Assembly: GCF_947496995.1 (NCBI RefSeq)
Contig: NZ_CANMFD010000008.1
Location: 62,001-126,000 of the forward strand
DNA length: 64,000 bases
Reading direction: 5' to 3'
Source of the DNA: an uncultured Roseibium sp.
GTDB taxonomy: Bacteria > Pseudomonadota > Alphaproteobacteria > Rhizobiales > Stappiaceae
The notes beneath the pieces are model-generated. The model searched no databases and was not told the DNA's origin. It saw nothing but the letters and a program-made list of their open reading frames with translations. The position numbers were made by a program, and so were the translations under genes. Positions 36,587 to 46,009 of this stretch are shown here, in pieces; the first letter of the stretch is position 1, and every line of letters starts with the position of its first letter.

Positions 36587-37309
36587 ATGAACGAAACGGA
36601 AAAGCCTTCGCAGCGGAATTCCAGCATGGCTCTCGAGCGGCTCAGGATCATCGTCGATCAGCTGACGGCCGAAGGAGCCGAGCAGGTTCCCACCGAGCGC
36701 GAACTGTCCGAAACCATCGGCGTCGGTCGCAGGGCGGTGCGGCGCGCGCTGGAAGTGCTTGAAACGGAAGGCAAGATCTGGCGGCGGCAGGGGGCCGGAA
36801 CCTTCATCGGCAGCGAACCCGCCCACCCGGAAAAGCAGATCCTCTCCCTGCACGAAAATTCCAACATGCTCGAAGTGATGGAAGTCCGGCTGCAGATAGA
36901 ACCTGTCCTTGCCCGCCTGGCAGCTTTGCGGGCCAATGCAGCGGATATCGCCGCCATGCGCGACGTTGCCGACCGCCTCGGCAAGGCCGAGGACATGGAC
37001 GGCCGCGAACTCTGGGACAGCGCGCTCCACCGGGCCATTGCGCGCGCCGCCAAGAACACACTCTTCCTGGCGCTGTTCGATGTGGTCGACCGGGTCCGGC
37101 AGGATGCCGCTTGGCGCCATGTGCGCGAAGCGCTCCGGACCAACGACGCGATGACGCTCTACAAGTCCCAGCACGTCGACATCATCAAGGCCATCGAGAG
37201 CCGCGACCCGATCTCGGCGGAAAAAGCCATGCGCAGCCATCTTCTGGCCCTCCAGCAGCGCCTTCTCTACCAGAACGCGACAGAGGTGGCCGATGTCGAA
37301 GGCCATTGA
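36587..37309 (+). CDS. FadR/FCD-subfamily GntR transcriptional regulator
   Basis: A 240-residue regulator with an N-terminal winged helix (RELSETIGVGRRAVRRALEVLETEGKIWRRQGAGTFIG, about 34-72) and a C-terminal all-helical FCD domain (about 95-225) whose D/H residues (RDVAD, ALHRAI, HVDII) suit a metal-dependent effector pocket. The start is ATG 36587; an upstream in-frame ATG at 36494 lies in the promoter. The end overlaps the ABC ATPase gene by 17 bp, so the regulator is the first gene of the peptide-transport operon and probably controls it. Confidence 0.92.
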   Translation: MNETEKPSQRNSSMALERLRIIVDQLTAEGAEQVPTERELSETIGVGRRAVRRALEVLETEGKIWRRQGAGTFIGSEPAHPEKQILSLHENSNMLEVMEVRLQIEPVLARLAALRANAADIAAMRDVADRLGKAEDMDGRELWDSALHRAIARAAKNTLFLALFDVVDRVRQDAAWRHVREALRTNDAMTLYKSQHVDIIKAIESRDPISAEKAMRSHLLALQQRLLYQNATEVADVEGH

Positions 37310-38321
37310 CCTGAACGCCACTCCGGTTCTGAGCGTCGAAAATCTCGCGCTGCGCTTCAAGGGCGCGCCGGCCAACATCATCGACGGCATCTCCTTCGCC
37401 GTCCGCCCGGGCGAGACCCTGTGCATTGTCGGTGAGAGCGGTTGCGGCAAGTCGGTCACCGCCCTGTCGCTCATGGGACTGCTCCCCCGGTCCGTCGCAC
37501 AGATCATGTCGGGCACGGCCATGTTCGGCGATCGCGATCTGCTCGAACTCTCGCAGCGCGCCATGGCGGATCTGCGCGGCAACACGATCTCGATGATCTT
37601 CCAGGAACCGATGACCTCGCTCAATCCGTCCTACAAGATCGGCGACCAGATTGCCGAGGTCGTGCTGCGCCACAAGCACGTGACCCGGGCCGAGGCACTG
37701 CAACGCGCGCTGCAGATGCTCGACCGGGTGAAGATCCCCGCCGCCTCCAGCCGCCTGGACGACTACCCGCACGAGCTTTCCGGCGGCATGCGCCAGCGGG
37801 TCATGATTGCCATGGCCCTTGCCAATGATCCGGCCGTGTTGATTGCAGACGAGCCGACCACCGCGCTGGACGTTACCATCCAGGCCCAGATCATCGATCT
37901 GATCGAAGAGCTTCAGAAGGAAACCGGAACGGCTCTCGTCATGATCACCCACGACCTGGGCGTTGTCGCGGAAATCGCCGACAGGGTCTGCGTCATGTAC
38001 GCCGGCCACATTGTCGAGGACGGACCGGTGGAATCCATCTTCGACGATCCCCAGCACCCCTATACGATCGGGCTGATGAGCTCCGTGCCTTCCGTCGGCC
38101 CGCGCTCCGGCAGGCTTGCAACGATCGGCGGCATGGTGCCGACAATCGATCACATGCCTTCGGGATGTCGCTTCACGCCCCGATGTCCCTTTGCACAGGC
38201 GAATTGCAAGACCTCGCCGCCGCCCCTTGACGAACTCGGCCCCTCCCACCGGGCCGCCTGCCATTACGCGCCGCTGGAAACCGCGTTCCCCGCGACCGTG
38301 TTGCAGGAGGCCGGATCATGA
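37293..38321 (+). CDS. Peptide ABC transporter ATP-binding protein (DppD type)
   Basis: A 342-residue ATPase with Walker [10 protein letters not shown]-loop QEPMTSLNP, signature LSGGMRQR and Walker [12 protein letters not shown]. The C-terminal oligopeptide-transporter extension carries the Cys pattern ([21 protein letters not shown]) that in relatives holds a metal cluster. The end overlaps the next ATPase gene by 4 bp (ATGA). Confidence 0.94.
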   Translation: MSKAIDLNATPVLSVENLALRFKGAPANIIDGISFAVRPGETLCIVGESGCGKSVTALSLMGLLPRSVAQIMSGTAMFGDRDLLELSQRAMADLRGNTISMIFQEPMTSLNPSYKIGDQIAEVVLRHKHVTRAEALQRALQMLDRVKIPAASSRLDDYPHELSGGMRQRVMIAMALANDPAVLIADEPTTALDVTIQAQIIDLIEELQKETGTALVMITHDLGVVAEIADRVCVMYAGHIVEDGPVESIFDDPQHPYTIGLMSSVPSVGPRSGRLATIGGMVPTIDHMPSGCRFTPRCPFAQANCKTSPPPLDELGPSHRAACHYAPLETAFPATVLQEAGS

Positions 38322-39457
38322 AGCTGCCGACCCGCGACAGGATCATCGAGACGCGCTCGCTCACCAAGCGGTTTACCAGCAACAAAGGCCTGTTTGGCCG
38401 CTCTGTCTCCGTCAGCGCCGTCAATGAAGTGTCTCTGGACATCCGGCGCGGAGAAACCTTCTCGATTGTCGGGGAAAGCGGCTGCGGAAAGTCCACGCTT
38501 GCCCGTCTTCTGGTGCGGCTGCTGCCGGCATCCGAGGGCGCGGTGCTCTATGAGGGCAATGACATCTCGTCCCTTTCAGAACCGGAGATGCGCCGCCTGC
38601 GCAAGGATCTTCAGTTCGTCTTCCAGGATCCGTTTTCCTCGCTCAATCCGCGCATGACCGTCGGTGCGCTGATCGAGGAGCCGATGAAGGTCCACACGTC
38701 GCTGTCGCGCAAGGAACGGCGCTTGAAAGTGGCGGACCTTTTGACGAAGGTCGGCCTCCGCGCGGCTTTCGCCAACCGTTATCCGCATGAGTTTTCCGGT
38801 GGCCAGCGCCAGCGCATCGGCATCGCGCGGGCTTTGGCCAGCGGCCCGAAAGTGATTGTCGGCGACGAACCGGTCTCCGCGCTTGATGTCTCCGTGCAGG
38901 CCCAGGTCATAAATCTCCTGGAGGATCTGAAGGCCGAATTCGACCTGACGCTGGTCCTCATCGCCCATGACCTGGCCGTCATCCGGCACATGAGCGACCG
39001 CATCGCCGTGATGTATCTCGGCGAAATCGTCGAACTGGCGCCCAATGACCCGCTTTATGACAAGCCGCTGCATCCCTATACGCAAGCGCTTATGCGGGCG
39101 ATCCCGATTGCCTCGCCCCATGGCCGGTCCATGGACGTATCCTTGACGGGCGACGTGCCCTCGCCGCTCGCCCCTCCGTCAGGCTGCCGCTTTCATCCCC
39201 GTTGCCCGCATGCGACCAGCCTGTGCGGCACGGAAAAGCCGGTTCTGAGCGACGCCGGCGGTGCCCGGATGGTCGCCTGCCATCATTGGGAGAAAATCGC
39301 AGAGAATTCGCAAGGCTCCGTCCGTGAGCCTCCAAGGAGCGAAAACGCGGAAAAGCGTTTCGCGCTGTTTCGCGAGAAAAGTCAACGACAAGAGCCGGTC
39401 ACGGCCGCAACAGAAACTCAAATCAAGCTTTCCGAGAGGAGTCACAACAATGCGTAA
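38318..39457 (+). CDS. Peptide ABC transporter ATP-binding protein (DppF type)
   Basis: A 379-residue ATPase with Walker [10 protein letters not shown]-loop QDPFSSLNP, signature FSGGQRQR and Walker B VIVGDEPVSALD (a Gly replaces the usual Ala/hydrophobic before D). A Cys pattern follows (SGCRFHPRCPHATSLCGTEKP). The last 50 or so residues, rich in E, K and R, extend beyond the usual end and overlap the binding-protein start by 8 bp, so this tail may be a non-conserved extension. Confidence 0.92.
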   Translation: MKLPTRDRIIETRSLTKRFTSNKGLFGRSVSVSAVNEVSLDIRRGETFSIVGESGCGKSTLARLLVRLLPASEGAVLYEGNDISSLSEPEMRRLRKDLQFVFQDPFSSLNPRMTVGALIEEPMKVHTSLSRKERRLKVADLLTKVGLRAAFANRYPHEFSGGQRQRIGIARALASGPKVIVGDEPVSALDVSVQAQVINLLEDLKAEFDLTLVLIAHDLAVIRHMSDRIAVMYLGEIVELAPNDPLYDKPLHPYTQALMRAIPIASPHGRSMDVSLTGDVPSPLAPPSGCRFHPRCPHATSLCGTEKPVLSDAGGARMVACHHWEKIAENSQGSVREPPRSENAEKRFALFREKSQRQEPVTAATETQIKLSERSHNNA

Positions 39458-40955
39458 GCAATTCCTGGCAGCACTGCTGCTGAGCGCGACAACCCTGGCA
39501 ACGGCGGCCCATGCGGCCGATCTGCGCATCGGTCTTCAGGACGATGCCGATGTGCTCGATCCCGATCAGTCCCGGACGTTTGTCGGCCGTATCGTCTATG
39601 CGTCGCTATGCGACAAACTGGTCGACATCACACCGGACCTCGAGATCATTCCGCAGCTCGCGACCGGCTGGAGCTGGTCCGATGACGGCAAGGTCCTGAC
39701 CATGGACCTGCGCGAAGGCGTCACTTTCCATGACGGCACGCCGTTCGATGCCGAGGCCGTCAAGGCGAATATCGAGCGCTCGAAAAACATGCCGGAAAGC
39801 CGCCGCAAGAGCGAGGTCAAGTCCATCGAGAGCGTGGACGTTTCCGGACCGCTGCAGGTCAAGTTCAACCTGACGGCCCCAGACGCGACGCTGCTCGCAC
39901 AGTTTGCCGACCGTTCCGGCATGATGATGTCCCCCACAGCCGCGGAAGCAGCTGGCGTGGATTTCGGCAACAATCCGGTCTGTTCCGGCCCGTTCAAATT
40001 CGTCGAACGCGTTCAGCAGGACCGCATCGTGCTCGGCAAATACGACGGATACTGGAACGCCGACGCCATCAACTTCGACACGGTGACTTTCCTTCCGATC
40101 CCGGACACGACCGTGCGCCTTGCAAACCTGCGCTCCGGCGACCTGGACATGCTTGAGCGGCTGGCCGCCACCGACGTCGCCTCCGTCAAGGGGGATGCGG
40201 ATCTCTCCTATGCGGAAGCGGTCAGCCTTGGCTATCAGGGCATCACCGTCAACATCAACAACGGCGAGAAGGGCGACAATCCTTTTGGCAACGACCCGAA
40301 GATCCGCCAGGCCTTCAACCTGTCGCTTGATCGGGACGCCATCAACCAGGTGGTCTTCGAAGGCGCCTTCGCTCCCGGCAACCAGCCTTTCCCGCCGACC
40401 AGCCCCTGGTACGACAAGGACCACCCGGTTCCGGCCCGCGATGTGGCAAAGGCCAAGGCGCTCCTGAAGGAAGCCGGTTATGACAGCCTCGATGTGGAGA
40501 TCCAGGTCGCCAACAACCCGGTCCAGACCCAGATGATGCAGGTGGTGCAGTCGATGGCTGCGGAAGCCGGCTTCAACGTCAAGCTGAAGACGATGGAATT
40601 CGCCAGCCTTCTGGCGGACCAGTCCGCCGGCAATTACCAGGGCAGCCAGGTCGGTTGGTCGGGCCGTGTCGACCCGGACGGCAACATCCACCAGTTCATG
40701 ACCTGCAAGGGTGGCATCAACGACTCCAAGGTCTGTATTCCGGAAGTCGACAAGCTTCTGGATGAGGCCCGCACGAGCACCGACACGGCCGCCCGCAAGG
40801 CCAAATACGATGCGGCACGCGATATCCTGATCGACGAACTGCCGATCATCTATCTCTATCACCCGACCTGGATCTGGGCGCTTTCCGGCAAGATGGAAGG
40901 TTTCACCCCCTATCCGGACGGCATGATCCGCCTCGAGAACGTCAAGTTCAAATAA
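39450..40955 (+). CDS. ABC transporter substrate-binding protein, peptide family (SBP_bac_5)
   Basis: A 501-residue secreted binding protein with signal peptide MRKQFLAALLLSATTLATAAHA (cleaved near residue 22). SBP_bac_5 features are LREGVTFHDGTPFDAEAVKANIERS and NNPVCSGPFKFVERVQQDRIVLGKYDGYWN, with a Cys pair near the C-terminal half. ATG 39450 is used with GAGAGGAG as ribosome-binding site. The protein fits a peptide-like ligand and lies in the gamma-glutamyltransferase operon, so gamma-glutamyl peptides are plausible ligands. Confidence 0.93.
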   Translation: MRKQFLAALLLSATTLATAAHAADLRIGLQDDADVLDPDQSRTFVGRIVYASLCDKLVDITPDLEIIPQLATGWSWSDDGKVLTMDLREGVTFHDGTPFDAEAVKANIERSKNMPESRRKSEVKSIESVDVSGPLQVKFNLTAPDATLLAQFADRSGMMMSPTAAEAAGVDFGNNPVCSGPFKFVERVQQDRIVLGKYDGYWNADAINFDTVTFLPIPDTTVRLANLRSGDLDMLERLAATDVASVKGDADLSYAEAVSLGYQGITVNINNGEKGDNPFGNDPKIRQAFNLSLDRDAINQVVFEGAFAPGNQPFPPTSPWYDKDHPVPARDVAKAKALLKEAGYDSLDVEIQVANNPVQTQMMQVVQSMAAEAGFNVKLKTMEFASLLADQSAGNYQGSQVGWSGRVDPDGNIHQFMTCKGGINDSKVCIPEVDKLLDEARTSTDTAARKAKYDAARDILIDELPIIYLYHPTWIWALSGKMEGFTPYPDGMIRLENVKFK

Positions 40956-41017
40956 TCCACACCAACCGCGGATCCCGGCGCCTCGCCGGGGTCCGCTTCA
41001 AACCGGGTAGTGCCTGA

Positions 41018-41965
41018 ATGCTGTCCTACATTGCGCGCCGGCTGCTCATCGCCATACCGACGCTCATCCTGGTGTCGATCTTCGTCTTCGTGCTGCAGAA
41101 ACTGCTGCCCGGCGATCCGGCACTCGTGCTGGCGGGCGAGGAACGCGATCCCGAGATGCTCGCGTTCATTCGCGAAAAGTACCGTCTCAACGATCCGATC
41201 ATCATGCAGTATTTCTACTGGATGAAAGCCATGCTGCAGGGCGATCTCGGCATTTCCCTCAGGACCCGCCAACCGGTGTTGGACCTGATCGGCGACAAGC
41301 TGCCGGTCACCATCCAGCTCGCCGTGATGGCCATGATCATCGCCTTCGTGATCGGTATTCCGGCCGGAATTCTCTCCGCCGTCAAAAAAGGCACAGCCGT
41401 CGACTACATCGCCAACTTCATCGCACTTTCCGGCCTTTCGATCCCCAACTTCTGGCTCGGGATCATGCTGATCATGCTGGTCTCCGTCCATCTGGGCTGG
41501 CTGCCGGCGTCGGGCTACGTATCGCCCTTCGAAGATCCGGCGAAATCCTTCCAGACCATGATCATGCCCGCCTTCGTTCTGGGCACCGCCCTGGCCGCAA
41601 CGCTGATGCGCCATACCCGCTCCGCCATGCTCGGCGTCCTGAAAGCCGATTATGTGCGCACCGCGAGAGCCAAGGGCCTGCTGGAACATACCGTCATTTT
41701 GAAACACGCCTTCCGCAATGCGCTGCTGCCTATCGTCACCCTCAGCGCGCTCCTCTTCGGCGAGTTGCTTGCCGGCGCGGTTCTGACAGAGCAGATATTC
41801 ACTATCCCCGGCTTCGGCAAATTGATCGTCGATGCGGTCTTCACCCGCGACTATGCCGTGGTTCAGGGGGTCGTCATGTGCACCGCCGCCGGCTTCATCC
41901 TGATGAATCTTGTCGCCGACGTCCTTTATTTCCTTCTCAACCCGCGCATGAGGAGCAGCCTGTGA
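41018..41965 (+). CDS. Peptide ABC transporter permease (DppB type)
   Basis: A 315-residue permease with six or so helices, an N-terminal IARRLLIAIPTLILVSIFVFVLQKLLPGDP and the coupling motif DYVRTARAKGLLEHTVILKHAFRNALLP. ATG 41018 is used. It ends in a TGA that overlaps the GTG start of the DppC-type gene by 4 bp. Confidence 0.93.
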   Translation: MLSYIARRLLIAIPTLILVSIFVFVLQKLLPGDPALVLAGEERDPEMLAFIREKYRLNDPIIMQYFYWMKAMLQGDLGISLRTRQPVLDLIGDKLPVTIQLAVMAMIIAFVIGIPAGILSAVKKGTAVDYIANFIALSGLSIPNFWLGIMLIMLVSVHLGWLPASGYVSPFEDPAKSFQTMIMPAFVLGTALAATLMRHTRSAMLGVLKADYVRTARAKGLLEHTVILKHAFRNALLPIVTLSALLFGELLAGAVLTEQIFTIPGFGKLIVDAVFTRDYAVVQGVVMCTAAGFILMNLVADVLYFLLNPRMRSSL

Positions 41966-42840
41966 GCGCCGTGATCTCAGCCGCCGACCCGGCAGAAGAG
42001 ACCGTCAAGCCAGAAAACCGCGCCTGGAAGAAGCTGAAGGTCAACAGAAGCGCCCAGTTCGGTCTGCTGATCGTCGCCTTCTTCATCATCATTGCGCTGG
42101 CCGCGCCGATCCTGCCGATCGACGATCCCCTGGCCACAAGCTGGAGCGCGGTCCGCAAGGCGCCTTCTGCCGCTCACTGGCTGGGCACCGACGAGATCGG
42201 CCGGGATATCCTCTCGCGCATGATCTGGGGCGCACAGGCCTCGCTGCTGGCAGGTGTCGTCTCCGTTTTCATCGCGGTGCTGGTCGGCGTGCCCTTCGGC
42301 CTGATCTCGGGCTATTTTGGCGGCTGGACCGACCAGGCGATTTCGCGGGTCACCGATGCGCTGCTCGCCACGCCCTTTCTGATCCTGGCCATCGCGCTCG
42401 CCGCGTTTCTCGGACCGAGCCTGACCAACGCGATGATCGCCATCGGCCTGTCCGCCGTGCCGATCTTCGTCAGGCTCACACGCGGGCAGGTGCTCGCCGT
42501 GAAAACCGAGGACTTCGTGGAAGGTGCCCGCGCCGTCGGTCTCACCCACACCGCCATCATGGGCCGCTACATTCTCCCAAATGTCCTCGCCCCGATCCTC
42601 GTTCAGGCCACGCTGACCGTGGCGACCGCGATCATCGCCGAGGCCAGCCTTTCGTTCCTGGGGCTCGGCCAGCAAGCCCCCGCGCCCAGTTGGGGATCGA
42701 TGCTGAACGTCGCCAAGAACTTCATGACCCAGGCACCGTGGATGGCCTGGTGGCCGGGCGCGGCGATCTTCCTCGTCGTGCTCGGCTTCAACCTGCTCGG
42801 CGACGGCCTGCGCGATGCCCTCGACCCGCGCGAGACTTGA
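41962..42840 (+). CDS. Peptide ABC transporter permease (DppC type)
   Basis: A 292-residue permease with an N-terminal cytoplasmic tail, HWLGTDEIGRDILSRMIWGAQASL, the coupling motif DFVEGARAVGLTHTAIMGRYILPN and LSFLGLGQQAPAPSWG. The start is GTG 41962, overlapping the upstream gene by 4 bp. The transporter therefore has two permeases, two ATPases and a binding protein, which is complete. Confidence 0.93.
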   Translation: MSAVISAADPAEETVKPENRAWKKLKVNRSAQFGLLIVAFFIIIALAAPILPIDDPLATSWSAVRKAPSAAHWLGTDEIGRDILSRMIWGAQASLLAGVVSVFIAVLVGVPFGLISGYFGGWTDQAISRVTDALLATPFLILAIALAAFLGPSLTNAMIAIGLSAVPIFVRLTRGQVLAVKTEDFVEGARAVGLTHTAIMGRYILPNVLAPILVQATLTVATAIIAEASLSFLGLGQQAPAPSWGSMLNVAKNFMTQAPWMAWWPGAAIFLVVLGFNLLGDGLRDALDPRET

Positions 42841-42870
42841 GACAGTTTTTTCAACCCGAATGAGTAAATT

Positions 42871-44658
42871 ATGACGACTTTCACAACACGCCCCGAAATT
42901 ACCGGCTCCTTCGGTGTCGTTACCTCGACCCACTGGATTGCCAGCGCCGTTGGCATGAGCATCCTGGAAAAAGGCGGCAACGCCTTTGACGCGGCGGTCG
43001 CGACCGGCCTCGTCCTGCAGGTTCTCGAACCGCATCTGAACGGTCCCGCCGGGGATCTGCCGATCATCTTCCACGATGCGCAAAGAAACGAGACAAAGGT
43101 CGTTTGCGGCCAAGGCCCGGCGCCGGCCGGGGCAACCATCGCCCATTACAAATCCGAAGGCATGTCCCTCATCCCCGGCAACGGTCTGTTGTCGACCGTC
43201 ATTCCCGGCGCATTCGACGGCTGGATGCTCATGCTGCGCGACCGGGGCACGCTGAGCCTTCGTGACGTTCTGGAACCCTCGATCTACTACGCTGAACACG
43301 GCCAGCCCATGCTGCGCGGCACGGCTTCGACCATCGGCGGGCTCAGCGAGTTTTTCGAAAAGGAATGGCCGACATCCTTTGAGACCTGGGTTCCGGGCGG
43401 CCACGTTCCCCAGGCCGGCGAGATGTTCCGCAACCCCGTTCTGGCGGCAACCTGGAAACGTCTGCTTGACGAGGCTGAAAGCAAAAGCGGACGCGAACAG
43501 CAGATCGACGCGGCGCGGGACTGCTTCTACCGCGGCTTCATCGCTGAGGAGATCGGAACTTTCCTGGAGAGCACCGAGGTCATGGACGGCTCCGGCAGTC
43601 GGCACAAGGGTGTCCTCACCCCTGACGATCTGGCGAACTGGCAGGCCTCCTACGAAGACCCTCTGACGGACGACTATCACGACTGGACCGTCGCCAAGAC
43701 AGGCCCCTGGGGTCAGGGACCGGTGCTCCTGCAATCGCTCGCCCTTCTGCGCGGTATCGACATCGGCGCGATGGATCCGGCCGGACCCGATTTCGTCCAC
43801 CACGTCACCGAAGCCATGAAACTCGCCTATGCAGACCGCGAGGTTTACTACGGCGATCCGAACTTCATCGACGTGCCGCTTCTCCAACTTCTGGGCGAAG
43901 ATTATAATTCCGCCCGCCGCAGCCTGATCTCCGACCGCGCCTCTTTCGACCTGCGCCCCGGCACGCTTCCCGGCTATGAGGACCAGGTCGCCCGAAGCAT
44001 GGCGGTGATCGACCGGGCCGGGATCGCCGAAACCGGGCTGTATGAACCGACCATGGCGCACCTGTCGGAGCGGCGCGGTGACACGGTGCATCTCGACATC
44101 ATCGACCGCTGGGGCAACATGGTGGCGGCGACGCCGTCGGGCGGTTGGCTGCAATCGTCTCCGGTCATCCCGGCACTCGGCTTCTGCCTCAATTCAAGAG
44201 CACAGATGTTCTGGCTGGAAGAAGGTCTGGCTGCGAGCCTGGCACCGGGCAAGCGCCCGCGCACCACGCTGACGCCGAGCCTTGCATTCCACGAAGGCCG
44301 GCCGACGCTCGCCTTCGGCACGCCGGGCGGCGACCAGCAGGACCAGTGGCAGCTCTCCTTGTTCCTGCGCCTCGTCCATCACGGGCTCAACCTGCAGGAA
44401 GCCATCGACCTGCCGCTCTTCCACACCACCCATTTTCCGACATCCTTCCACCCGCGCCAGCGCCAGCCGGGCCATCTGATGGCCGAGGGCAATTTCAGCG
44501 ACAGCACGATTGCCGAATTGAGGGCACGGGGCCATTCGATCGAGGTTTCAGGGGACTGGAGCATCGGCAGGCTGACCGCCGCGAAACGCGAGGCGGACGG
44601 AACCCTGAAGGCGGGTGCGACCCCCCGGCTGATGCAGGCCTACGCCGTCGGCCGCTGA
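42871..44658 (+). CDS. ggt: Gamma-glutamyltransferase family protein (no signal peptide)
   Basis: A 595-residue Ntn-hydrolase proenzyme. The cleavage and nucleophile site is RRGDTVHLDIID with Thr405, so autoproteolysis would give subunits of about 404 and 191 residues. GTPGGDQQDQW is the variant of the usual GSPGG oxyanion region, and the early GGNAFDAAVATGL motif is intact. The N-terminus lacks the usual signal peptide, so it would act in the cytoplasm after import. It is the last gene of the GntR-peptide ABC operon (30 bp after the DppC-type gene), suggesting gamma-glutamyl compounds or related amides as substrates. Confidence 0.9.
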   Translation: MTTFTTRPEITGSFGVVTSTHWIASAVGMSILEKGGNAFDAAVATGLVLQVLEPHLNGPAGDLPIIFHDAQRNETKVVCGQGPAPAGATIAHYKSEGMSLIPGNGLLSTVIPGAFDGWMLMLRDRGTLSLRDVLEPSIYYAEHGQPMLRGTASTIGGLSEFFEKEWPTSFETWVPGGHVPQAGEMFRNPVLAATWKRLLDEAESKSGREQQIDAARDCFYRGFIAEEIGTFLESTEVMDGSGSRHKGVLTPDDLANWQASYEDPLTDDYHDWTVAKTGPWGQGPVLLQSLALLRGIDIGAMDPAGPDFVHHVTEAMKLAYADREVYYGDPNFIDVPLLQLLGEDYNSARRSLISDRASFDLRPGTLPGYEDQVARSMAVIDRAGIAETGLYEPTMAHLSERRGDTVHLDIIDRWGNMVAATPSGGWLQSSPVIPALGFCLNSRAQMFWLEEGLAASLAPGKRPRTTLTPSLAFHEGRPTLAFGTPGGDQQDQWQLSLFLRLVHHGLNLQEAIDLPLFHTTHFPTSFHPRQRQPGHLMAEGNFSDSTIAELRARGHSIEVSGDWSIGRLTAAKREADGTLKAGATPRLMQAYAVGR

Positions 44659-44758
44659 AGACAGTGCCATTCGCTCAGATCCCGAAGCGCCCAAAGAGTA
44701 TCGGCATTTTCAGGATCTGAGCGGGGGCTGCATGCGAGAAGCGGGATCGGAACCCGGA

Positions 44759-45826
44759 TCAGATCCGCGTGCCGGTTGCCGCGTCGAAAAGGTGGATGTC
44801 CTCCGGCTTGACCTTCAGATCGAGCCGTGTACCGGGACGGAGAGAGGGATCGGGCGCAAGCCGGGCGGTGATCTCCTGATTGTCCAGCATGCAGATCACC
44901 ATCGTGTCGGAGCCGAGCGGCTCCAGCACATCGACCGTGGTGTGGAACATGGCCTCATCAGTGGCGCAGCGGATCAGGTGCTCCGGGCGCACACCGAACA
45001 GGATGTCCCGGCCTTCGGCGAGCTGCCTTTGTCCCAGCGGTATGCGCATCTCGCCGATGAGTGCCGCGTTTTCTCCACCCTGCACAGCCGATTTCGCTTC
45101 CAGGATGTTCATCTTCGGCGAGCCGATGAACTCGCCGACAAACCGCGTTTCGGGAAGGGTGTAGACATCCACCGGAGCGCCCTGCTGAACCACCTCGCCA
45201 TCCTTGAGAATGACGACACGGTCAGCCAGCGTCATCGCCTCCACCTGGTCGTGCGTCACATAGACCATCGTGGTTTTCAAGAGGCTGTGCAGCCGCTTGA
45301 TCTGCGTGCGCATGTCGACGCGAAGCTTGGCGTCGAGGTTTGAAAGCGGTTCGTCGAACAGGAACACCTTGGGTCTTCGGACAATCGCCCGCCCCATCGC
45401 CACGCGCTGGCGCTGGCCGCCGGAAAGCTGACCCGGTTTCCTGTCCAGAAGCGCGGTGATCTGCAGGATATCCGCGGCCTCCTCGACCTGCCGGCGTCGT
45501 TCTTCCGCGCTCATTCCCCGCATCCTCAATCCGAAGCCGATGTTGTCGGCGACTGACATGTGCGGATAGAGCGCGTAGTCCTGAAACACCATGGCGATAT
45601 CGCGGTCCTTTGGCTCAAGATCGTTGACCACCGTCCCGTCGATCTGCAGTTTGCCGCCGGTTATTTCCTCAAGGCCCGCGATCATGCGCAGCAAGGTGCT
45701 CTTGCCGCAGCCCGACGGACCGACAAAGGCCACGAACTCACCATCCCGCACCTCCAGGTCGATCCCCTTCACCGCCTGGAAGGAACCGTAGTTCTTCACG
45801 ATCTGCTCTAACTGAATAGCGGCCAA
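44759..45826 (-). CDS. ugpC-like: Carbohydrate ABC transporter ATP-binding protein (MalK/UgpC type)
   Basis: A 355-residue ATPase with Walker A GPSGCGKS, signature LSGGQRQR, Walker B VFLFDEPLSNLDAKLR and a C-terminal TOBE/MalK-like regulatory domain (about 235-350). The start is TTG 45826 behind GGGAGGAAAA; an ATG at 45955 would add 43 residues that do not fit the family. It is read divergently from the GntR-esterase-binding protein operon and is the only ATPase encoded in the sugar module, so it probably serves those permeases. Confidence 0.92.
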   Translation of the reverse strand: MAAIQLEQIVKNYGSFQAVKGIDLEVRDGEFVAFVGPSGCGKSTLLRMIAGLEEITGGKLQIDGTVVNDLEPKDRDIAMVFQDYALYPHMSVADNIGFGLRMRGMSAEERRRQVEEAADILQITALLDRKPGQLSGGQRQRVAMGRAIVRRPKVFLFDEPLSNLDAKLRVDMRTQIKRLHSLLKTTMVYVTHDQVEAMTLADRVVILKDGEVVQQGAPVDVYTLPETRFVGEFIGSPKMNILEAKSAVQGGENAALIGEMRIPLGQRQLAEGRDILFGVRPEHLIRCATDEAMFHTTVDVLEPLGSDTMVICMLDNQEITARLAPDPSLRPGTRLDLKVKPEDIHLFDAATGTRI

Positions 45827-45977
45827 ATTTTCCTCCCGCGCGACAAGCGCTTCTGTTTCCGGTCCGTTTTCTCGCCCAATGACATCGGCGCATTCTCCCA
45901 AGATCATCGGCGGTGCGGAGCCGCTTTTCATTCCTCGCGACGGTTGCGCTTGCATCGTCGCGTCATTATCGCTACAT

Positions 45978-45997
45978 TATCGATAACGTTATCGATA
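45978..45997. promoter_or_regulatory. 20-bp perfect palindrome, candidate operator of the sugar-module GntR
   Basis: TATCGATAACGTTATCGATA lies in the 183-bp divergent gap between the MalK-like gene (start 45826) and the GntR gene (start 46010). Another TTATCG copy occurs at 45966-45971. One site here could repress both transcripts. Confidence 0.6.
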
Positions 45998-46009
45998 TTC
46001 AAGTGGTAC

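Noticed and set aside
41977..44154. 725-codon minus-strand frame opposite the DppC-type permease and gamma-glutamyltransferase genes
   Set aside because: It is rich in Arg/Gly/His with no recognisable domain and lies opposite genes with full family motifs. It is a GC-driven shadow.
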